NCBI GenBank assembly: GCA_905250075.1 | Contig: CAJNOP010000009.1 | Location: 4,545,310-4,609,309 of the forward strand | DNA from: Rotaria sp. Silwood1 | Taxonomy: Eukaryota > Rotifera > Eurotatoria > Philodinida > Philodinidae | Direction: 5' to 3' | DNA: 64,000 nucleotides | Shown: positions 49,401-63,250 of the stretch, one piece after another | Layout: every line of letters starts with the position of its first letter | Position numbering within the stretch: the first letter of the stretch is position 1 | Made by a program: the position numbers and the translations under genes | Notes under the pieces: model-generated | Seen by the model: only the letters and a program-made list of their open reading frames with translations | Told to the model about the DNA's origin: nothing | The model's database searches: none

Positions 49401-51138
49401 AACTTTATTTTTAAATCTAAAGTAATAATTACATTTCAAATTTATCAGTAAATCTACAGTGTAACATCTATTAGTATATATCTCTCGTCGAACAATCAAC
49501 TTTTTCAATAAACTGATTCTTTTTATCTAGTGTAACTTAAAATCTATAATAATTATTTGAAGACATTTGATCATATGTAAAAATTGTTTTGTGCTGATTT
49601 TAGATACGACTGATAAGGAAGCAAGAAGGAAATATTTCCGAATTCACATGACTTCATAAACTGACTGTCATAGAAATGTTTGTTTTTGGATACGCCATCC
49701 AATAATGATGAAAAAAGGATACAAGGAGCATGCACAGCTCAGTAGGGACTGTAATCCAGTCTCATCTGATGCGTTTTATTCAGCCACTTAAAGTTATGTC
49801 GGAGTGAAGTAAACATGTCATATAATGACAGCAGCGGATCAATACTGTAACAAAGTTTTTTTTTTTCGTTAACGAGAAGATTTGTAACATCTCCAAAAGC
49901 ATCTACATGTGTTTAATAATAAACAGTGTTAGAACACGTTTCTCTTTTAGAATACGTTCAGACAGTCTAAAGTGTTACATTTTAGACGCAATTGAACGCA
50001 TCACAGAAAATGAACGCATTTAGACACCTGATCATATTACATTTTGAACAAAGAGAGTCTCATTACAATCTGAAAAATAATTACATAGCTCTTTGACATA
50101 CACATGAGGGTCAAATGTCTTTGCAAATAGGTAAGAGAACGACATGCGAATAGTTGCAAGGGTAATATTGAAGCATAATCTCATGTGTTTTATTGCAAAG
50201 TTTTTAAAGAACAGTATTTTCATGGATATCCAAGCAAAGAATAATTTCTGAAAACATGTTTAAACGCTCTAAACTCGATTCTCATTTGAGTGTTTTTACG
50301 TTCGCTCAAAAAACACCAAAAACTAGCTACTTTTATCATAAGAGACGCATGAAGATGTTTAAAAAGTCACTTTAGCGCCTAGAACACGCACAGAAACTTT
50401 TTCCTCACAAAATTTTTGATTTATTCGATGCATAAAAAAAAAAGTAATTTGTGTCTGAACAATATGTTAAAATACTGCGTAACAAAATTGTTGCCCGTTT
50501 TCAGTATTTAAATGATACTTTTTTAATATAAAAGTAGTTCATTATTGTGCTGTCTGAATGGCATTAGAAACGTTGAAATAAAAGTCACATTAACATTAGG
50601 AAAAAAATTATTTTTGTCATGCGAATGTCTTTTAAAGAACATGTTAGTAATAAAAAAAAGACTTTGAACTCTTTCATTCATACAGAAAAACCAATTCTAC
50701 TTAAAAAAAGTTTTCTTCTATAACAATGAATGCTTATTCTCATGATTATGCCAGAAAACAATTTTTACGCATACTTCTGAAAAAATTACTTTAGGGAAAA
50801 GAAAGCAGATGCAGCTATATTGAAGAGGCCCACCTTGAAGAATATTCTCAACATTTGTCATTATATGGTGAATAGTATGAGTTTTTTCAAGTGTTCCTGT
50901 TAATTTCCTTCTATTTAACAAAACTGTTTCTATACTGAACAACAATTACATGGTGTTTCTCTTTACAAATCCTTTCATCATCAAATAGTATAGCATTATG
51001 ATAATGTATAATTAGAATATATGCCATGCGTGCACAAATAAGTTATCTTCTTTTTCTTGACACATAATCATTCATTAATTTAGATTGAACATTGATAGAT
51101 AAGTCAAAGGTAGACTTTTTTTTCCTTACTATATCTTA
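46440..51138. other. gene-poor region of about 4.7 kb
   Basis: AT-rich. It includes the remnant at 46827-47145 and short frames at 48287-48478 and 50032-50223 that I do not call. About 49,930-50,400 repeats short GAACGC/TTAGA-type words but shows no ordered repeat unit. Confidence 0.35.
46827..47145 (-). pseudogene. Frameshifted gene remnant, unrecognised
   Basis: A frame from 47145 to 46912 begins with CNVCSKEYELRKNGKHFRFF and a charged helix. Its natural continuation lies in a different frame (DFSDEKIALLRRERRLDDLL) ending in TGA at 46827. This points to one small Cys-containing, charged protein split by a frameshift. No family recognised. Confidence 0.3.
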
Positions 51139-52418
51139 ATGGCAAACATAACTAACAAGGAAAAGGTAAGTTATATGATCATTTGACGATCTTAACATTA
51201 GTCATCGACTAGATCGTTATTCCAACTGAACCAATTGGATCAATACCCCGTCCTGATGATTTAATTACAGCTCAACGAAACTATCGTGATGGAAGAATTA
51301 CTCTTGATCGTTTAAATGATTACTATAAAAGGGCTATTCAAATTACAGTCGAAGAAATGGAAGCCACAGGATCACCGATAGTGACAGATGGTGAACAGAC
51401 AAAACCATCATTTTTAACGTATCCAATTTTCGCCTTGTTTAATGAATATTATAAGTTTACATCAGATTGTTTCTCACTTAAATTTGCGGATGGGCATCAA
51501 CGATTATTACCACGTCTAACTAAAGCTCCATTTCGTTATGCAGTCTATGCTCATAGTTATATTGACGCTGCAAAACTAATTACTCAATTACCAATCAAGT
51601 AAGTATCTAAAGAATTTATTAATTCATTATAATTTTACTGAATATAGACAAGCAGTAATTACACCATCAGCTTTATCAATGATTTATCCAAAAGCTACTA
51701 TACGAGGTTATTCTCATGAACAATTTTTAAATGATTTAACTGTCGAATCTGAAAGAGACATTCGACAATGTCTTGAAAGTGGAGCCTATTGTGTTCAACT
51801 GGATTTTACTGAAGCTCGTTTTTCGCTTAAAATTGATCCGACTGGTCAATTATTGCGAGATTTTGTTCAACTCAACAATCGAGTATTAGATCGATTTGGG
51901 TTTCACGAACAACATCGACTTGGTGTTCATGTCTGTCCAGGTTTATAATATTCTCAAAATAGTAAACTTTATTTTTCTTTTGTCATATATATTTCGTTCT
52001 AGGTGGAGATCAAGATTGTTATCATTCTTTTGAGGTCGATTATTTACAAGTTTTACCGTCTCTATTCGACCTTCATGTGGGTAATTTTTATTTACAATTA
52101 GCAAGTGAACCAAATCGTGATCGAGTATTAACATGTATTCGTAAATATATGAAGCCATGGCATCGAATTTTTGTTGGTGTCATTAATCCAATTAATCCAA
52201 CCGTAGAAACACCAGAACAAGTGTGTGCTCGCGTATTAGAAGCTGCAAAATATATTCCTGTGGAACAGTTAGGTACAACTGATGATTGTGGCTTTTCTCC
52301 ATTTGATGATGATCAATCGACGTCAAGACAAATTGCTTTTGACAAAATACGGGCACGTGTTGAAGGAACACGCATGGCTCAAGAACAACTGATGATGGCA
52401 CAAGTGAAAAAAATATAA
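51139..52418 (+). CDS. MetE C-terminal-type (cobalamin-independent methionine synthase-like) protein
   Basis: Four exons (51139-51165, 51213-51598, 51648-51940, 52003-52418) with consistent phases encode 373 residues. It has features of the Meth_synt_2/UROD-like barrel: EPIGSIPRP near the start, the zinc-ligand pair in HVCPG (His-x-Cys) across the third intron and a second Cys in TTDDCGFSPF near the end. It lacks the N-terminal half of full MetE (about 750 residues), so it corresponds to the stand-alone methyltransferase-type proteins of bacteria and fungi rather than complete MetE. Methyl transfer to a thiol such as homocysteine is likely but not proven. Animals normally use cobalamin-dependent MTR, so a horizontal origin is plausible; the introns would then be later gains. 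Confidence 0.8.
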
Positions 52419-55400
52419 CAATACTACACTAACTATTATCAATAAACATTTATATAATATAAACATTTCACAAAAATAAATATCATTCAGAAAAAAAAAT
52501 ATTTTCATTACATATTGATGTAATTTATGCTTTTCAAACTATTTCAAAATTTAGATAATACCACAGAGAAAGGAAAAGATTTGTTAGCAACAAATTTCTA
52601 CTAAATAATTTGTATTAATTGACTCTCGATGCTCGAATATAAGAACAACTGATGTGTTCCGATGTGTATGAAGAATCTTATCTAAGAAAAATTTGATAGA
52701 AGATTTGAAAAACAGTTATCCCGATATTTAATAAAAATTTGACTATTGTTATGATTGAATGAGATGATGCACTAAAGAAAAAAATTCATTATGCTTGACT
52801 AAAAATCTCTTTCAATTTGATTGAGATATATTGTCTATTATCAGAAGATATATGCGAAAGTTTTCATAAAGGTAATAAATATAAAATAACAAGTTCTGAG
52901 ATTTCCTCACAATATTCTGTTGATTGTAACTCAATGTCCTTATGTCATTTTATTTCGTTGCTCTTTTCCTTTCTCATTCTTACATGTGGAAAAATATTCT
53001 CTCTACACTATATAATTGCAAGAAAAACAAAACTATCAAGAATAATAATTGTTAATTTTTCACTGTATACTATAATTATTGAATAAGAAACATTCATTTA
53101 TACAAACTGCATAATGAAAATTTCATGATAGCTTATAATAAAATTTGTGATTATATACCTCTCATTAAATGTTTAGTCCATTGTCTTATGTGAACATATC
53201 ATATCGATCTATCATAAACTTGTCATTGTTGAATTAACAAAAATGTTGATGTATGAATTTCGTTTCATAAGACGTCTTGTTTCCTTAGTTCTTTTATTGA
53301 AGTAGACATACTATAAAGTTGACTTCTTTTAATGGAAAATAAACTATTTCTTGCAATTATTGAAGACATGTGCAATCGAAATTTTTATCTCTCAATAAAA
53401 CAATAATCTGAAATTTTCCATATGGATATCAATAGAACTGATCAAATAAGAAAGAAAATGAAGGCTTATGTTAATTATTTCAATTCAAAAAAACGTTACA
53501 TAAAACTGAAATTGATTACCACCTGTTGGAATGCTTCATTATTTTATTCGTTGATGACAAGACATGGAGCAGACAAATTCTAAATATAGTTCATACTTGT
53601 TTCTAAAAATGCAAGAGAATAATTGGAAACATACTTTCCTCAATTAGTTCCTTCTGAAAGAGAGAAATCAATGCTCGAACGATTATCTTGTTATCATTCT
53701 CATATTTCGTCTAATTATTTTTCTTCTTTTTATTGTTGTTCTTAATTATATCTTCTAGTACAATCTAAAATTCATCAAAATTTTCATACGATCTTGTTAT
53801 TACATATGAATTAATCTAGAGAAATGATTTTTGAAAATTACATACTGATAAAGCACACATCAAAGGAATTGCTGTTTAAGTATTTAATCAAAAACGAATG
53901 TTTTTTTTAAATGGTAATATTCATCGCGATTCACAAAACTAAACAAATATGATAAAAAGTGCCTCTAAAAAAAAAGGTCCACTGAGAACCGCAACACGGG
54001 AAAAGATTAACATTAATTATTCTTCAAAATACAATCTTGAACCATTAACTTTCGATTCATGCTTATTTTGCTTTATCAAATTTAAAATCTGTACACAAGT
54101 CTTATATTTAATTATATAAATATAATGTTCGACTGATTTTAGAACGGTTTTCTAGCTATCTGAAGCTTCTTCAAATATTTTAGCTTGTTTTTAGAAACTA
54201 GAAACCGTTTAAAAGAGATTTCTCTATTCGTTTAATTGCTTGCCATTCATGTCTTCATTGGAAGTGCAAATAATTTTTCTCGAAACAAAATCCATCAGAA
54301 AGAAAAAAGATTCAAAAACATAAAGCATAACGAAATTTATTCAGCTTTAACAATTTATATGAGTCATTTGATATGGCAGAAAACAAGTTTACAAGAATCT
54401 GAAGAAATAAATTCTTGAGAAATAGTACTAGCATTGTCATAGTTCCTATTTATTGTTATAACCACGAGATACATATTCGTAGTGTACAATACAATTTCAT
54501 AAAGTAGAAGAATAACATGAATTTATTGTAGTTGCACGAGAAATTTTTGTTATTGTAGAAATTTTGAAATTCTTTTGTCACTCAGTAGTTTACACTTTAA
54601 TTATTAAATAGGCGAACGATGCATTTAGATTTTCTGTGACGATACTAGCCACATAATGAAGCAATAATTTATTTTCAAAGATCATGCAATTTATACTAAT
54701 GCTCATATATAGGAAATGATGTTTGTAATGAGAATATTAAGATATGTTTATGTTGAAAAAGATTACATCAAAATTTATTTCAAACTTTTGAATTTTGTGA
54801 CATTTCAAAATGTTTTGTAGAAAATCACTGAGCTTCTCTTTTGATCCCACATCTTGTGAATACTTTTACTTTGTTCGCTATTCTACGATGCAATTTTCTA
54901 ATATTAATTTTCGAGTCATACTGATTCTTTAATTATTGCTATAAATATCTCCAACATTACAATTAATTTCTAATACTTCTCTTAGAATAATGTACAAGCA
55001 TTTAATTAATATATGTATGGAATTCTTTATTCATCTGCCAGTCTTCTTGCTCTGAACTTCTTTTTACTCTCCATGCATAGATTCTGCAAAAGATTCTAAT
55101 TAGAAAAAGCATGCTATGCTAACTCTTGATTTTTGTTTACTTCAATGTCTATTTTTTAGTCGTTGAAATTGAAAAATTTCGAAAATTCATTCTATTTCTG
55201 CATTAAATGGTCCTGTCAATTCAGCAAGAAAGAATGACTTCTGTTCAACAGAGGTTATTGCATCAATGATAGCAATGCATTGCTTAAAGTGTACAGTAGT
55301 TTATCATGATGAAATGTCGGTTTTTTTAATAACGTTTTCAACATTATTTTTACTTCTTCTATCTTTTCATTATTTGACGACGATTGAAATTAGTGAATCT

Positions 55401-56969
55401 GTTTAGTGTAAAAAGAAAGTTCAAATATCAAAGTACAAAGTTAGATTGACAGCAAACTTAACATTAACAGTTAGTTTTTCTATCAGCATTATCCATAGCA
55501 AGAACACATAAAAAAGAAAAAAGTCTTCAAATCAAGAACAACAGTAAAAAGGACTTAACCTTTCAGTTGGTCCGGCAACATTAATTGCCAAGTAGTGCAT
55601 GCTATGATTTCACAGATCGATCAAAAACTATTCAATCAACTATCAATTAGAGAAAAATCAAATTCGGCAAAAAATTCATCATCCAACTTAATATGAGCTA
55701 ACATTACACTAAGAGTTCGTCAACTTCATCAAGTAACTAAGCAAGTTGGCACTAAGAAGTTTTCCACTTCTTCAGCTTTTTGTTATCTATTGAAAACTTT
55801 TTGCTTGTTTACATAAATAGCATCTCCATGCTATAAAAAAATAGTTACTTTGCATCCATTAAAACGGTTTCGTTGATTGAAAAGCATCTTGTTCGATAAA
55901 TACTTTTCGAACTGAAACAAAAATAAGTTCCTAAACAGCATTTAGTAGTTTTAATCAATTTTCAAATATTCATGAAAATAATGTAAATAAAAATAGAAAA
56001 TAATTAAATATTGCTCGCGAAACACTTTCTCTAAATCATTATTGCTACTTAACAAATAGAACTCATCAAATTTATCGAAGAATTCAAACTGAAAGCAGAT
56101 GCAATTCAAATAGCTTTACGAAAAATGACTTTTTCTTCATACTCGCACAGTATAGATTAGTTTTCTTCTATGTTATTTTCTACGGTAAACTGTGTTATTT
56201 TTGAACAATGTTTCTATCAAAGCGAGAACGTAAATATTGAATAGTGCGTCATAACAATTTATTTTGGAGAATTTGGTAAAATAAAAGAAGAGAATGGTCA
56301 TGGATCGTAGTGAAGGAATGGATCTGATAATATTTCAAGTGTTAATGTTACGACAACTCTTCCTAGAGTTTTGTTTTAGTTTCTATTATAGTCGCAGAAA
56401 ACTGTTTTTGCCATTTTCATATGTCCGTGTAAAAATCGATAAACATTGAAGAATTTAATGAAAAATGAGGCTACTTCTTTTACTCTGAACACGCGTTAAA
56501 AATATTAGCTTGTCGCTCACAAAAAAAAGCTTTTTAACAGAATTTCATAGTCAAAGCTTCAATATCTTTTTTTTTATGAAATCATGAAATTTTCATCCAT
56601 ATTTACATTGGTGATATGAGCGTAGGTCTAACATAAATAAAAATCTTTTGAAAAACTACTCATTAAATTATCATCGAGTTAAGTTCATAGCATTGATTCA
56701 ACACAAAAAAAAAGTTAAATCATTAGACAACAGCAAAAAGATCTTATATTCGGCCTTCTTATTTTGAGTAAGTTATTATAGTGTTTAGCATACATATAAA
56801 ATTTATCTTTATTTATGGTTATGCTCATGCTAACAGTCTAGCCGCTCATTTATTAATAGCTATTTACTTGAAATAAAATCAGTAAGTAAAAAAACTATTC
56901 TCATCATATCAAAAATATTTTGAAAACTGCATGTACATACACACTAGGAAAAGAACAATTTGTACAAGC
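52419..56969. other. gene-poor region of about 4.6 kb
   Basis: AT-rich. It includes the receptor-like remnant at 55559-56204. A frame at 52799-53083 with one hydrophobic segment looks mildly coding but has no ATG start context and no identifiable domain. Confidence 0.35.
55559..56204 (+). pseudogene. Decayed remnant, perhaps a 7TM receptor
   Basis: One frame at 55559-55816 is coherent for 85 codons with a single TGA at 55694 (ANITLRVRQLHQVTKQVG follows). A second at 56004-56204 reads THQIYRRIQTESRCNSNSFT then a hydrophobic helix (LAQYRLVFFYVIFYG). The basic loop followed by a membrane helix resembles loop 3/helix 6 of rhodopsin-like receptors, which are abundant in bdelloids, but the similarity is weak and the two pieces may not belong together. 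Confidence 0.25.
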
Positions 56970-57533
56970 TTATTTTTTCTTGTGATTTGTAGTTCTATAA
57001 GTAATTTGATCGATATCAACACCTTTGCTTCCTGGTTTCAATAGCCATATCAAAAATCCATTCTTCAAAAACTTTTTTCCAGTCACAATATTATAACCAT
57101 ACTCTTTAGCGAGATGTTTACCTGTAACACTAAACTGTTGTCGCATTCCAATACCATATATATTTTTCATCGATTTCCCTACTTGTTCATAACTAATCTT
57201 CCAATCTTCGAAAAAATTATATATCATTTCATTCGCTCCAGTCATACGATGAATAAAATTCTTTGGTAAAACTTGTTGAAATGATACAATATTAAATCCA
57301 TCACGGAAGTTTGTACTAAATACTAATGCTTCAATGAGTAATGAGTGATCTGTTTGTTTACGTATGATATTAGCTACCCAAATGCGTCCAAATGGATCTG
57401 ATGTACCTTCGATAAGAATACCATTTATATTTAGATAATTGCACATGAATACATGAGAAGTACGACAATCTAATTCCAAGTCATATTGTCTCAATACGTT
57501 GAAAGCACGTATTAGATTGACAGTTTCTGTGTG
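56970..57533 (-). CDS. Hypothetical protein, 5' end lost in assembly gap
   Basis: The minus-strand frame is open from the edge of the N run (57533) to the TAA at 56970, about 187 codons, so the true start lies in or beyond the gap. The internal ATG at 57494 is probably not the start, because coding-like sequence continues upstream of it (HTETVNLIRAFNVLRQYD). It contains hydrophobic strand-like segments (GRIWVANIIRK, SLLIEALVFSTNF) and a basic C-terminus (TTNHKKK). There is no signal peptide or membrane helix in the visible part. I do not recognise the family. Confidence 0.55.
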   Translation of the reverse strand, partial: HTETVNLIRAFNVLRQYDLELDCRTSHVFMCNYLNINGILIEGTSDPFGRIWVANIIRKQTDHSLLIEALVFSTNFRDGFNIVSFQQVLPKNFIHRMTGANEMIYNFFEDWKISYEQVGKSMKNIYGIGMRQQFSVTGKHLAKEYGYNIVTGKKFLKNGFLIWLLKPGSKGVDIDQITYRTTNHKKK

Positions 57534-57633
57534 NNNNNNNNNNNNNNNNNNNNNNNNNNNNNNNNNNNNNNNNNNNNNNNNNNNNNNNNNNNNNNNNNNN
57601 NNNNNNNNNNNNNNNNNNNNNNNNNNNNNNNNN
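57534..57633. other. Assembly gap of 100 N
   Basis: Exactly 100 Ns, the usual placeholder for a gap of unknown size, cutting the minus-strand gene to its left. Confidence 0.99.
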
Positions 57634-57907
57634 GACGAAAGGGGAGAAAAGAAAAGAAATTGTTATTTTTATTGGAAACAGACAGAAGGAGTGATGCGTT
57701 GCATTTGCTACACTACGCATGTTTATTGAATTATAATTGATTTTATCATACTGTCGCTTCTTGTGTTACTATGTACACAGAAGCAAAAAACATCATACAT
57801 TCAAAACTTATTCAATTGCAACATTAGTTTGACCAATGACTCATTTTGATACCAATTTAGTTGTTTTAGATAAAGAATAAAAGTAACTCAATCTCAGTTC
57901 ATCAGAA

Positions 57908-59869
<1,962 letters not shown>

Positions 59870-60266
59870 AATTTTCTTATTATATTGCTATTCTAGTCAT
59901 CAATATTGATGATTTCCTTTATATCTTCATGTTGTATCAAACAAATCATTAAACATATACGCAAATCAAAATAAAATGCAAAGCTTTCTCTTGATTTAAT
60001 TTATTTTCTTTTCTATCTTATCTATTTCAATGATAATCATAAAATTTTTTGTTTGTTTGTTGTAACTCGACTTTTCTTATTATTGTTGTGTATAGTTATA
60101 CAAAAAAAAATCCAAGACCAAAAAAAGAAGAAAGAAATCAAATCATTCATTGCATTTATTATTAGAGTAAATCAGTTTTATGTAAAAGTATTATTGAATG
60201 TTTATTTTGAAATAAAATACTGATTTGTTCTCTAACAAATGTGTTAAAATATTTCTATTTCAGATA
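59870..60266 (+). other. Short spacer between TMEM184-like and ATRAID genes
   Basis: AT-rich. Its right end is a pyrimidine-rich acceptor (TTTCTATTTCAG) whose AG lies at 60262-60263, three bases before the ATRAID ATG, so the ATRAID message begins with a splice event: either a 5' UTR intron or a spliced leader. Confidence 0.5.
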
Positions 60267-60929
60267 ATGATTTTTAATGTGTATAGTATAGTGTTTGTTG
60301 TGTTGAATTTTATTGGTAATATTCAAGCAGAAGGAGGTAGTTTATGTGTCGGTAAAAATGTAACTAGTCAACCTGTTATTGAGTATTGTGATTCTCAAGA
60401 TGGTTATCTAATTTTTCGATGTTGTCGTTCATATGATAATGAAACATTCATAGCTGCTGATTTAATGGACCTTAATTTAACTGAAATCCCTGATTTTACA
60501 CAATTTGAAAATTACAATTTAAGTGTTATTGATCTTCGTTCAAATCCTGAACTTATACCTTCACCGGATCATGATTTTCTCACATTAAAATATCTTGATG
60601 ACCTTATTTTACCTGAAAACTTTAGTTGTCCAGGTGGACACGATGTATGGGAAATAGTTGATAAAATAGCTGATCCTGCAGGAAATCGTTGTAGACATCA
60701 AAAAAATTTTTGTTCAAATTTAACAGATATATGTGATGAAAATGGTTCATATTGTAGTACGAATGGACCTAAGCATTTTTTATGTTTATGTAAAGATGGT
60801 CTTCATGGTTATAAATGTTTACGAAATGGCAAATTTCCAACAGTTGCATTTTTTGTTTCGACTATAGCTGTAACTGCGATTGCAAGTACTTTTCTTTATT
60901 GGACACAAAGACGACATGTTAAACAATAG
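60267..60929 (+). CDS. ATRAID: ATRAID (all-trans retinoic acid-induced differentiation factor)
   Basis: 220 residues in one coding exon from the ATG at 60267; upstream codons in this frame lack an ATG and precede the splice acceptor. A signal peptide (about 1-20, FNVYSIVFVVLNFIGNIQAE) is followed by Cys-rich sequence, a leucine-rich segment (MDLNLTEIPDF; LSVIDLRSNPELI), an EGF-like module (CSTNGPKHFLCLCKDGLHGYKCLR) and one membrane helix (TVAFFVSTIAVTAIASTFLY) with a short basic tail (WTQRRHVK). The EGF block and the WTQRR tail closely match vertebrate ATRAID, which partners lysosomal SLC37A3 in bisphosphonate release. Its close spacing after the TMEM184-like gene, also an endolysosomal membrane protein family, is notable. 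Confidence 0.92.
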   Translation: MIFNVYSIVFVVLNFIGNIQAEGGSLCVGKNVTSQPVIEYCDSQDGYLIFRCCRSYDNETFIAADLMDLNLTEIPDFTQFENYNLSVIDLRSNPELIPSPDHDFLTLKYLDDLILPENFSCPGGHDVWEIVDKIADPAGNRCRHQKNFCSNLTDICDENGSYCSTNGPKHFLCLCKDGLHGYKCLRNGKFPTVAFFVSTIAVTAIASTFLYWTQRRHVKQ

Positions 60930-61994
60930 CTTCTAATAAAATTTATGTGATAATTTTTTTTTCTTTTTTATTATTTGTCAATTAAGTGCAATGAGAAATT
61001 TTTTATTTGTTTCTTTTTATACTGAATTTAAATTAGATTCCTTTTTTCTATTTTCATACTTCAAGTAGTATAAAACTAATGCAATGAATGTAATTTTCAC
61101 CTAATTTATATTTGTTTTTTTTTTAATGAAATATTCTGATTAAAAACAAAGTCTTTGTTTTTGTCTTAAAGAAAAATGAAAATGATCTAAATTAGACATA
61201 TATTCAAAATAGGTTCCGTTAAGAAGAATAGTTCCCATAGGTAATCTCTCATTCAAATCAGTTCTTCGTTTTTCTTGCCTAAGTGTTTCCATATAAGAAT
61301 ATGCTCATTTTTAATATCAGTATCATATAAATAATCAGATTTTGAAATATAAAATTTGTCTGTGATCTGTCTAGATTCACCCTTTGGTGGCGAACATGGT
61401 GTATATACCACTTCGAGTATTTTTCAAAATTGGAAATCGTATACATATCAAATCAATCAGAAATGAGTGGAAATAGCCTACAGAGTAATTTTCCTTTTGT
61501 TGATATAGAAAATTATTAGTATTTCGATAGTGTCGGAAATATCCACACATAGTGCATTTTAGTAACTTCTAACATTACATAAACATGTATTTTTACTTTT
61601 ATAGAGAAACTTAATTTATAAAAAAAAACGCTACCAAAAGGTTAATGAAATTTATGTTGATGCTGACTTTTGCGAGAATTTGACGTACATTCATTATGTC
61701 AATTTCATCGATGCATAGTATACATACATAATAAGTAATGCTTGTAATAAAAATATGTACTTATGAATCATATTTATCATGTACTTGATTCAATAAATGT
61801 TTCTCATGTCACTACTTCAACATGTATACCTTAAACATGATTGATACTTTGACCTTTGTTTTTCATTTTGTTTTTTTCTTTTTTGCTTATCATTTGTTTT
61901 TAGAAGTTTTAACAAGCATTAACACATTATAGACTAAATAAGAAAAATAATATTCTAATATAATATTTCTGTATCGAATATTATTTATACGAAT
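60930..61994. other. intergenic region
   Basis: AT-rich; no gene seen. It should carry the ATRAID 3' end and the promoter of the downstream oxidoreductase. An acceptor-like TTTTTAG lies at about 61,902. Confidence 0.4.
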
Positions 61995-63250
61995 ATGGCT
62001 GAATCAACAACTTCAACGAGTAGTATTCCTTCGGTGATGAAAGCTGCTCAACAAAATAATTTTGGAGAAATACGTAATGTATTAACACTTCGTGATGATG
62101 TACCAGTACCTCGAAAATTATCAGCTAAACAAATTCTTGTTCGAGTTCATGCTGCTTCAATTAATCCAGTTGATTGGAAATTATTAAATGGAAATTTATC
62201 TCTTGTTATTCATTATTCATTTCCTCATATACCAGGTAATGATGTTGCTGGCGTTGTTGTCGATATTGGTTCAGAAGTAAAACGTTTTCAAATCGGTGAT
62301 AAAGTCTATGGAAATGTTGGTGTTCATGGTGGTAGTTATGCTGAATATGTTTGTGGAAATGAATCAATGTTTGCATTAAAACCAAAAAATTTAACAATGG
62401 AAGAAGCAGCCGCTGTACCATTAGCATGTGAAACAAGTTATCAAGCATTATTTAAAAAAATTTCACCTCCTGTTGGAGCAGGAACTAAAATTTTCATTTG
62501 TGGTGGTAGTTCAGCAACAGGGTTTTTTGCTATTCAATTAGCAAAAGCTGTTGGTGCTCAAGTTGCAACAACATGTTCACAAAGAAATTTTAATTTTTTG
62601 AAACAACTTGGTTTGCTTATATTTAATTTTAGTTGTAAATTATTGTTGAATATTTTGTTCTTTTTTTTTAGGCTATACAATAACAGAAAATAAAGACGAA
62701 ATAAATAATGATCAACAACAAATACTTGTTATTGATTATAATGCGAAAGATTTTGGACAAGAACTCAAAGGTAAATATTATCATCAAATATAATTTTTCT
62801 AATTCTATTTATTTATTTCGTTTATCTTGTTTTAAAGGCCACAATTATGATGTTGTGTATGATTGTGTTGGTGGTGAACAACAATGGATATCAGCTCAAC
62901 AAATATTGAAACAAGGTGGTCAATTTATTACTATTGTTGGTGACGATACAAAATCAACTATTTCATTAAAATCGCTTGCTACAGGTGGTGCTAATTTAAT
63001 AAATCGCAAATTTTGGTCAGTTTTTAGTTCAAGTCATCATGGTTATATACTGCATTTTCTCAATCAAACACCTGAAGAACTTGATGACATACGAACAAAT
63101 TATATTGAAACTGGCAAAGTTAAACCATTAATTGATACTATCTATGATTGGCGAAAGGATGGTGTCGAAGCATTGTACTCATTTTATGAAAAATCAAAAA
63201 GTGGAAAAGCACAAGGAAAATTAATTCTTAAAATGATTGATGAAGAATAA
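61995..63250 (+). CDS. Zinc-independent MDR oxidoreductase (quinone oxidoreductase-like)
   Basis: Three exons (61995-62610, 62672-62770, 62838-63250) in phase give 375 residues. Medium-chain dehydrogenase fold: a GroES-like N-terminal half (ILVRVHAASINPVDWKLL, PGNDVAGVV, GDKVYG) and a Rossmann half (KIFICGGSSATGFFAIQLAK), in which the usual GxGxxG-type turn reads GGSSATG. The ligands of catalytic and structural zinc are absent, as in quinone reductases. It should reduce quinones or enones with NADPH. The closest animal relatives by architecture are RTN4IP1 and zeta-crystallin types. A short N-terminal Ser/Thr-rich extension precedes the domain. I am sure of the family, not of the substrate. 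Confidence 0.88.

Noticed and set aside
49869..49878. TTAACGAGAA, matching the tip of the piggyBac-derived element
   Set aside because: Only the first ten bases match, and I found no second end or transposase sequence nearby.
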